Below are positions 6,557 through 11,270 of a DNA stretch of 11,270 bases, piece after piece. The position numbers and the translations under genes are program-made. The stretch comes from an uncultured Bacteroidales bacterium (GTDB lineage: Bacteria; Bacteroidota; Bacteroidia; Bacteroidales; Tenuifilaceae): positions 1-11,270 of the forward strand of contig CALGIR010000164.1 in NCBI GenBank assembly GCA_937915475.1. The letters are read 5' to 3'. Under the pieces are notes generated by a model, which saw nothing but the letters and a program-made list of their open reading frames with translations, was not told the origin of the DNA and made no database searches. The first letter of the stretch is position 1, and every line of letters begins with the position of its first letter.

Positions 6557-7087
6557 ATGAAGAAAACGCCCATAAAGGCCAATATTTACATTGTAGATTA
6601 CGACCCTGCGTACACGGCTTCGCTTAAAAAAGCGATTGAAAAACCCAATAGATACAATATACTTACCTTTACTACAGGCGAAAAATTTATTGCACATCTT
6701 ACAACACTCAAATTTAGGGTAAACGACATCCATATTGTTTTTCTTGGATATCACTTTTACGATGAGGGGGATAGGAATTTAATGAATGGTATCGAAATAC
6801 TAGAGGCTGTGAAGGTTATCTGTACTAACGTTGAGGTTGTTATGCTTTATGGCGAGGATGAGTCGAGTTATGGAGCCTACGCTCGCAATAGTGGAGCCTA
6901 TGACTTTGTACCCAAAACCGATACTATATTCCTACGCATAAATAATATTATTATGCGGATAATAAGCCAGAAAAAACTTCAGCAGAGCCGACGCTCCTTT
7001 ATTTTATCAGCTAAAATACTTGCAGCCTATATTGCTCTTGTGATTATTGTTTTCTTAGTTTTTACACTTATCAGCAAGTTTAGGTAA
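6557..7087 (+). CDS. Membrane-anchored receiver-like protein with a missing phospho-acceptor Asp
   Basis: The 176-residue protein has a CheY-like receiver fold over about residues 8-135. KANIYIVDYDP carries the acidic residues D14 and D16, NGIEILEAVK (77-86) is typical of the alpha-3 region, and GAYDFVPKTD (113-122) holds the conserved Lys at 120. The strand expected to end in the phosphorylated Asp reads IVFLGYHF, with Gly at residue 64. The codon GGA (6746-6748) differs from any Asp codon at two bases, so one miscall would not explain it. The switch Thr/Ser position (VVMLYGEDES) is also altered. A single hydrophobic helix follows at about 149-172 (ILAAYIALVIIVFLVFTLIS), with a basic stretch before it and a short basic tail after. 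No output domain or partner kinase is present. Probably a pseudo-receiver held at the inner face of the membrane, working without canonical phosphorylation; its role is unknown. Confidence 0.75.
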   Translation: MKKTPIKANIYIVDYDPAYTASLKKAIEKPNRYNILTFTTGEKFIAHLTTLKFRVNDIHIVFLGYHFYDEGDRNLMNGIEILEAVKVICTNVEVVMLYGEDESSYGAYARNSGAYDFVPKTDTIFLRINNIIMRIISQKKLQQSRRSFILSAKILAAYIALVIIVFLVFTLISKFR

Positions 7088-7121
7088 TTTTGCCACGCCA
7101 TACCTAGTTCTAACATGACTA

Positions 7122-7154
7122 TTTGACAGAATACAATGCATGGCACTGCATTTG
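7122..7154 (+). promoter_or_regulatory. htpG: Candidate promoter for the htpG leader transcript
   Basis: TTTG at 7122-7125 is followed after 21 nt by TGCATTTG (7147-7154), a 7-of-8 match to TAnnTTTG. Transcription would start near 7161, just before the structured element, giving a leader of about 130 nt. An alternative -7 box TTATTTTG (7264-7271) lies 22 nt before the htpG start and would exclude the element from the mRNA. The sequence does not decide between them. The region also contains an imperfect palindrome, AATGCA (7135-7140) with TGCATT (7147-7152). Confidence 0.3.
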
Positions 7155-7166
7155 TAAAATGCGGAT

Positions 7167-7250
7167 ATGAAACATTCATGTTAATGACGTTAACACATAG
7201 GAGAACGACTACTCTATGGATGTTCCATGTGGCAATTGAAAAATAAATAA
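7167..7250 (+). promoter_or_regulatory. Structured leader element, copy 4 (before htpG)
   Basis: P1 pairs ACATTCA (7172-7178) with TGGATGT (7217-7223), all seven positions pairing if one T-G wobble is allowed. P2 pairs TGTTAA (7179-7184) with TTAACA (7190-7195) perfectly. The downstream loop contains CACATAGGAGAACGAC, with an AGGAG Shine-Dalgarno-like core. A small hairpin ATGGA/TCCAT (7216-7220, 7224-7228) is an alternative to P1's 3' arm. The tail TGTGGCAATTGAAAAATAAA ends the similarity to the other copies. TCATGTTA (7176-7183) is also complementary to TAACATGA (7111-7118), offering another competing fold. The element lies about 45-125 nt before the htpG ATG. Confidence 0.55.
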
Positions 7251-7293
7251 TAAACACATTAAATTATTTTGTTTAACTTAAAAATGCAGAGCA

Positions 7294-9348
7294 ATGCAAA
7301 AGGGTAAGATTAATGTTACAACGGAGAATATCTTTCCAATTATTAAGAAATTCTTGTATTCCGACCATGAAATATTCCTCAGAGAGCTAATTTCTAATGC
7401 TGTTGATGCTACTCAGAAAATTAAAACGCTGGCATCGGTTGGAGAATTCAAAGGGGAACTTGGCGACCTAACCGTGAGGGTAAAGGTTGACAAAAAGGCC
7501 AAGACCATTACTGTTAGCGATAGCGGTGTAGGTATGACGGAGGAGGAGATTGATAAGTATATCAATCAGATTGCCTTTTCGGGTGCTGAGGAGTTTCTTA
7601 CCAAGTATAAAGATCAAACACAAGCCATAATCGGTCATTTTGGCTTAGGTTTTTACTCCTCTTTCATGGTGAGCGACAAGGTTGAAATAATAACCCGTTC
7701 ATACAAAGAAAACGCTACGCCAATCCGTTGGTCGTGCAAGGGTACGCCCGAGTTTTCCATCGAGAATACTGAACGCGAAACAAGGGGAACCGACATTGTG
7801 CTCCACATAAGCAAGGATAATGAAGAGTTTCTTGAGGAAAGCAAGATTAACGAGTTGCTAACCAAGTATTGCCGATTTTTGCCAATTCCCATAGCTTTTG
7901 GCACCGAAAAAGATTGGAAGGATGGTAAAGAGGTTGATACCGGTAAGGATAAAATTATAAATGAAACCAATCCGCTTTGGACCCAGAAACCTGCTGATTT
8001 AAAAGACGAGGATTATACCAACTTCTACAATAGTTTGTACCCCGCAGGTCAGGATCCGTTGTTTAACATTCACCTCAATGTCGATTATCCTTTCAATCTA
8101 ACGGGGATATTGTACTTCCCTAGGATAAAATCAAATTTTGATATCCAAAAAAATAAGATTCAGCTATACAGCAATCAGGTTTTCGTTACCGATTCGGTTG
8201 AAAACATTGTTCCTGAGTTCTTAACCTTGCTCCATGGGGTTATCGATTCTCCAGATATACCGCTAAATGTATCGCGCAGCTATTTGCAAAGCGACTCAAA
8301 TGTTAAGAAGATTTCATCGCACATTGCCAAAAAGGTGTCCGATAGGTTACAGGAGATTTTTAAGGAGAATCGTGAACAGTTTGAAGAGAAATGGGACGAT
8401 TTAAAGCTCTTCATCACCTTTGGTATGATATCGGACGAAAAGTTTTATGAGCGTTCCAGTAAATTTGCACTGCTTAAGAATGTCGATGGCAGGTACTTTA
8501 CCTTTGATGAGTACGAAAAGCTGATAAAGGAGAACCAGACTGACAAGGATAAAACACTTATCTACCTTTACACTACCGATAAGGAGGAGCAATACTCATA
8601 TATCGATGAGGCCAAGAATCGCGGTTACGATGTGCTGATAATGGACGGTCAACTCGACCCCCATCTAATCAACACCCTTGAATCAAAGTTCAAAGACTCT
8701 CGATTTGTTCGTGTTGATAGCGATGTAATTGACAAAATTATTGTTAAGGAGGATAAGAAAGAGCTAACGCTGAGTTACGAAGAGCAAAGCGATTTAAGAA
8801 GTTTGTTTGAAGGTGCAACCAATGACGCATCAAAGTACTGGGTTCAGTTTGAGGATATGGGCGAGCAATCGGCACCAGTGGTGATTACCCGCAGCGAATA
8901 CGTGCGCAGAATGGCAGATATGGCCGCCATGAGCGGTGCTGCAGGCATGTATGGGAATATGCCCGAAACGGTAAACCTTGTTGTAAACGTATCGCACCCA
9001 TTGGTTAAGTCGGTTGTTGAGCAAAAAGATAAAAAGTTAAGCGATAAAATTCAGGAGTTTAACAAACAACTTGAGCCGTTTAATACTAAACTCGAAGAGC
9101 TTAGAAAGCAAACCAAGGGTAAAAAGGACGATGAGATATCCCAGGCAGAAAAGGATGAGATGCAAGACCTGAACAAGAAGATTGATGAGGTAAAATCGTC
9201 GAAAGCCAAAGCGCTTAAAAAGTTTGGTAAGGACAATAAACTTACAAAGCAGCTAATTGACCTTGCACTGCTTGCAAATAATATGCTTAAAGGCGAAGAG
9301 CTTAGCAAGTTTGTAAAACGTAGCGTTGAGTTGATTAAGGTTAAGTAA
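7294..9348 (+). CDS. htpG: Molecular chaperone HtpG (bacterial Hsp90)
   Basis: Cytoplasmic dimeric ATP-dependent chaperone that remodels client proteins. The ATG at 7294 gives 684 residues, longer than the roughly 624 of E. coli but usual for Bacteroidota as I recall. The N-terminal GHKL ATPase domain (about 1-210) shows EIFLRELISNAVDAT with catalytic E31 and ATP-binding N35, DSGVGM at 76-81 and the glycine-rich lid GHFGLGF from residue 114. The middle domain contains NVSRSYLQ with the ATP-contacting Arg at 328. The C-terminal part includes a charged helical insertion (from about KQLEPFNTKLEELRKQTKGK to KSSKAKALKK), followed by a hydrophobic helix region (LTKQLIDLALLANNML) expected to support dimerisation. 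A structured leader element lies upstream and a terminator follows, so it is its own unit. I see no CIRCE-type operator. Confidence 0.97.
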   Translation: MQKGKINVTTENIFPIIKKFLYSDHEIFLRELISNAVDATQKIKTLASVGEFKGELGDLTVRVKVDKKAKTITVSDSGVGMTEEEIDKYINQIAFSGAEEFLTKYKDQTQAIIGHFGLGFYSSFMVSDKVEIITRSYKENATPIRWSCKGTPEFSIENTERETRGTDIVLHISKDNEEFLEESKINELLTKYCRFLPIPIAFGTEKDWKDGKEVDTGKDKIINETNPLWTQKPADLKDEDYTNFYNSLYPAGQDPLFNIHLNVDYPFNLTGILYFPRIKSNFDIQKNKIQLYSNQVFVTDSVENIVPEFLTLLHGVIDSPDIPLNVSRSYLQSDSNVKKISSHIAKKVSDRLQEIFKENREQFEEKWDDLKLFITFGMISDEKFYERSSKFALLKNVDGRYFTFDEYEKLIKENQTDKDKTLIYLYTTDKEEQYSYIDEAKNRGYDVLIMDGQLDPHLINTLESKFKDSRFVRVDSDVIDKIIVKEDKKELTLSYEEQSDLRSLFEGATNDASKYWVQFEDMGEQSAPVVITRSEYVRRMADMAAMSGAAGMYGNMPETVNLVVNVSHPLVKSVVEQKDKKLSDKIQEFNKQLEPFNTKLEELRKQTKGKKDDEISQAEKDEMQDLNKKIDEVKSSKAKALKKFGKDNKLTKQLIDLALLANNMLKGEELSKFVKRSVELIKVK

Positions 9349-9368
9349 ACTGTACTATTCATTATATC

Positions 9369-9399
9369 AAAGCCCTCTGTTTTAATGAGGGCTTTTTTA
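9369..9399 (+). terminator. Rho-independent terminator after htpG
   Basis: AAAGCCCTC (9369-9377) pairs perfectly with GAGGGCTTT (9387-9395) around a 9-nt loop and runs into a T-tract. It lies 20 nt after the htpG stop and separates htpG from gldF. Confidence 0.9.
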
Positions 9400-9458
9400 T
9401 TGATGAAATGATGATTTTTTTCGGGGATGGGAATTTTAAAATCGTTTAACACATGTAG

Positions 9459-9492
9459 TTGTCAAAATATTTGGTAAAATCTGCTACTTTTG
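9459..9492 (+). promoter_or_regulatory. gldF: Promoter of gldF-gldG (Bacteroidota -33/-7 type)
   Basis: TACTTTTG at 9485-9492 is a perfect TAnnTTTG -7 box, with TTG at 9459-9461 as a possible -33 element (23-nt spacing, slightly long). The box ends 20 nt before the gldF ATG. Together with the terminator upstream this makes gldFG a separate transcript. Confidence 0.6.
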
Positions 9493-9512
9493 TGTAAAAC
9501 TAATCAGATATA

Positions 9513-10244
9513 ATGTACGCAATACTAGTTAAGGAGTTAAATAGTTTTTTCTCTTCGCTTTCGGGTTTAATTGCTGCCATTGTTTTTTTGGTGATAAACG
9601 GTCTGTTCATATGGGTTTTCCCAGGTGAACTAAATGTGCTCGATAGTGGTTACGCAAATCTTGATACGCTTTTTATCATCGCACCTTGGGTATTCCTATT
9701 CCTTGTGCCAGCCATTGCAATGCGGACCTTTTCAGAGGAGAAAAGAACAGGAACAATTGAACTACTGTTAACCCGCCCCTTGAGCACTATAAAACTTGTT
9801 TTGGGGAAGTATTTTGCAGTTTTAGCACTAGTGCTGATAATCCTTATTCCAGCTCTATTCTTTTACCTTTCTGTTTATTTGCTGGGAAGTCCAGTGGGCA
9901 ATATTGATACGGGTGGAACGTGGGGGTCATTCATAGGGTTATTTTTTTTAGCAGCAGCCTATGGTGCCATTAGCGTTTTTGCATCAAGCCTTAGCCAAAA
10001 CCAGGTTGTTTCGTTTATTCTGGGCATGGTGTTTTGTTTTCTATTCTATATGGGAATTGAATCGATGGCAACATTGCCTCTCTTTAGTGGGATTGAGCAT
10101 ATTATTGTTTCCTTGGGCATTAATGAGCATTATCGCTCAATGAGCCGGGGTGTAATCGATACACGCGATGTGCTTTATTTCGTAGGATTAGCTACATTCT
10201 TTATTCTGCTAACCCGAACTGCCATTCAGAGTCGTAAGTGGTAG
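9513..10244 (+). CDS. gldF: Gliding-motility-associated ABC transporter permease GldF
   Basis: Integral membrane subunit of the GldA-GldF-GldG ABC transporter. This complex was implicated in gliding of Flavobacterium johnsoniae and is also found in non-gliding Bacteroidota. The 243 residues contain six predicted membrane helices (about 18-36, 53-70, 104-128, 138-160, 166-188, 216-236). The ABC-2 permease signature RTFSEEKRTGTIELLLTRPL lies at about 70-90 after helix 2. Length matches the family. The next gene, gldG, starts 23 nt after the stop codon and is surely co-transcribed. The ATPase GldA is not in the window; in other members it is often encoded elsewhere. The exported or remodelled substrate is unknown. 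Confidence 0.92.
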   Translation: MYAILVKELNSFFSSLSGLIAAIVFLVINGLFIWVFPGELNVLDSGYANLDTLFIIAPWVFLFLVPAIAMRTFSEEKRTGTIELLLTRPLSTIKLVLGKYFAVLALVLIILIPALFFYLSVYLLGSPVGNIDTGGTWGSFIGLFFLAAAYGAISVFASSLSQNQVVSFILGMVFCFLFYMGIESMATLPLFSGIEHIIVSLGINEHYRSMSRGVIDTRDVLYFVGLATFFILLTRTAIQSRKW

Positions 10245-10267
10245 CAATGCTCTAAAAATTAAACGTA

Positions 10268-11270
10268 ATGCATTTAAAAACATCAATACGAAATAGGGGT
10301 TTATTTGAGATAGTACTAGGTATAGTGGCAATCATTCTAGTTATCTATATTGCTTCGTTTGCCTATCTCCGCTTCGATTTAACATCGGAGAAGCGCTTTA
10401 CGCTTGATAAGAATACAAAGGAGACTCTCTCAAACCTCGACGATATTGTCCATGTTACGGTTTACCTCGATGGGGATTTGCCATTGGGTTTTAGGCATAT
10501 GCGTCGTGAGCTAAAGGAGTTGTTAGATGAGTTTGAAGTTTATGGGCAGAGGCTTTTTCAGTTCGAGTTTATCAATCCTACAGCATCACCCAATAAAACT
10601 GAGCGTGAGGCTTTGCTTCGCAGCTTAAACGACAGGGGTCTTGAGCCTACAAATGTTCAGGAGCGCGATGCTAAGGGCAGCTCTTCGCAAAGGATAATTT
10701 TTCCGGGGGCTGTTATTAGCTGCAAAGGGAAAGAAACGGTTGTAAATTTACTCAGAAATAATCCGGGGCATAGCGGCGAGGAGAATATCAACACCTCTAT
10801 ACAGGGGTTTGAGTATGCTTTATTAAGTGCCATACTCAAAGTACAAACCGATAGTTTACCAAAACTTGCTTTTGTGCATGGGCACGGCCAACTCGATGAG
10901 TTTGAAACGGGTGATATTGCTCAAGAGCTAGTTGAGCAGTTTGAGGTACACAGAGTTAAACTTGGGGGTGAGGTTGGTGGCCTAGACCCGTATGCTGTAG
11001 TTATAATGGCGGGGCCAACTGAGCAAGTGCCTGAAAAAGATAAACTTGTACTCGATCAATACATCATGGGTGGTGGTAAGGTGCTTTGGTTTGTCGATGG
11101 CATAACGGTAAGTATCGATAGCCTTTCAGCTGGTGCCACAACGCTTGCATTTCCTAACGATCATAATCTTGAGGATATTCTCTTCAGGTACGGGGTTAGG
11201 ATAAATCCAAATCTCATTCAGGATACGCAATGTGCAGTTATTCCCGTTAATGTTTCTCTGTCTGGTCAGG
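10268..11270 (+). CDS. gldG: Gliding-motility-associated ABC transporter auxiliary protein GldG (partial, 3' end beyond window)
   Basis: An open frame runs from the ATG at 10268 to the window edge (334 codons, no stop). An N-terminal membrane anchor (about residues 15-35, IVLGIVAIILVIYIASFAYL) is followed by the GldG hallmark RFDLTSEKRFTLDKNTKETL, then VHVTVYLDGDLPLGFRHMRR and FQFEFINPTA. This is the extracytoplasmic domain shared by GldG and the ABC_transp_aux (DUF4350-like) family. LAFVHGHGQLDEFETGDIAQ and MGGGKVLWFVDGI fit the later part of the same domain. The family is usually around 550 residues with a second C-terminal helix, so about 40% is missing because the window ends, not by truncation. 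It partners GldF immediately upstream. Confidence 0.92.
   Translation, partial: MHLKTSIRNRGLFEIVLGIVAIILVIYIASFAYLRFDLTSEKRFTLDKNTKETLSNLDDIVHVTVYLDGDLPLGFRHMRRELKELLDEFEVYGQRLFQFEFINPTASPNKTEREALLRSLNDRGLEPTNVQERDAKGSSSQRIIFPGAVISCKGKETVVNLLRNNPGHSGEENINTSIQGFEYALLSAILKVQTDSLPKLAFVHGHGQLDEFETGDIAQELVEQFEVHRVKLGGEVGGLDPYAVVIMAGPTEQVPEKDKLVLDQYIMGGGKVLWFVDGITVSIDSLSAGATTLAFPNDHNLEDILFRYGVRINPNLIQDTQCAVIPVNVSLSGQ

Noticed and set aside
7111..7183. Inverted arms TAACATGA and TCATGTTA resembling an integron attC site
   Set aside because: The flanks do not fit RYYYAAC and GTTRRRY, there is no integrase or cassette array, and the right arm is better explained by the leader's P1 and P2 stems.
7199..7239. 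AGGAG followed by a 7-codon mini-ORF (ATG at 7216, TGA at 7237-7239) in the htpG leader
   Set aside because: The corresponding positions in other leader copies change reading frame or start codon, so no peptide is conserved; the RNA structure explains the similarity better.

Overview
The window is from a member of the phylum Bacteroidota, most likely a Bacteroidales-like lineage. The evidence is a GldF/GldG ABC-transporter pair, a type IX secretion (T9SS, Por) C-terminal sorting domain, a dipeptidyl peptidase III with the HECLGH motif, and a Bacteroidota-type HtpG. A perfect TAnnTTTG -7 box before gldF and the general lack of Shine-Dalgarno sequences before the genes fit as well. The sequence is moderately AT-rich, and every gene I can support lies on the + strand.

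Layout. 1-290: decayed 3' end of a GxxExxY-family gene, followed by a short imperfect tandem repeat. 295-1593: HlyD-type adaptor of a peptide/bacteriocin exporter, without its ABC partner in view. 1700-3085: a mosaic gene joining an exported TPR head to the tail of a T9SS surface protein, closed by a terminator. 3148-3537: a long gap with no convincing gene, ending in a structured leader. 3538-4089: a small exported, very lysine-rich coiled-coil protein of unknown function. 4090-4355: a leader region with two copies of the same structured element and a GC-rich hairpin. 4356-6401: lipoprotein dipeptidyl peptidase III plus terminator. 6557-7087: membrane-anchored receiver-like protein lacking the phospho-acceptor Asp. 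7167-7250: another copy of the leader element. 7294-9348: htpG plus terminator. 9513-11270: gldF and the 5' part of gldG, cut by the window edge.

Most genes are separate transcription units: terminators follow the mosaic gene, the peptidase and htpG, and candidate promoters precede several genes. Only gldF-gldG is an obvious operon. These two would supply the membrane permease and auxiliary subunit of the GldAFG transporter, whose ATPase GldA is not encoded here.

The most interesting signal is not protein-coding. A roughly 50-85 nt element occurs in the same orientation just upstream of three genes (the lysine-rich protein, the peptidase, htpG), with a tandem pair before the peptidase. In hand alignment its two stems are preserved through compensatory base changes, which suggests a repeated structured 5' leader RNA that I cannot match to any known family.
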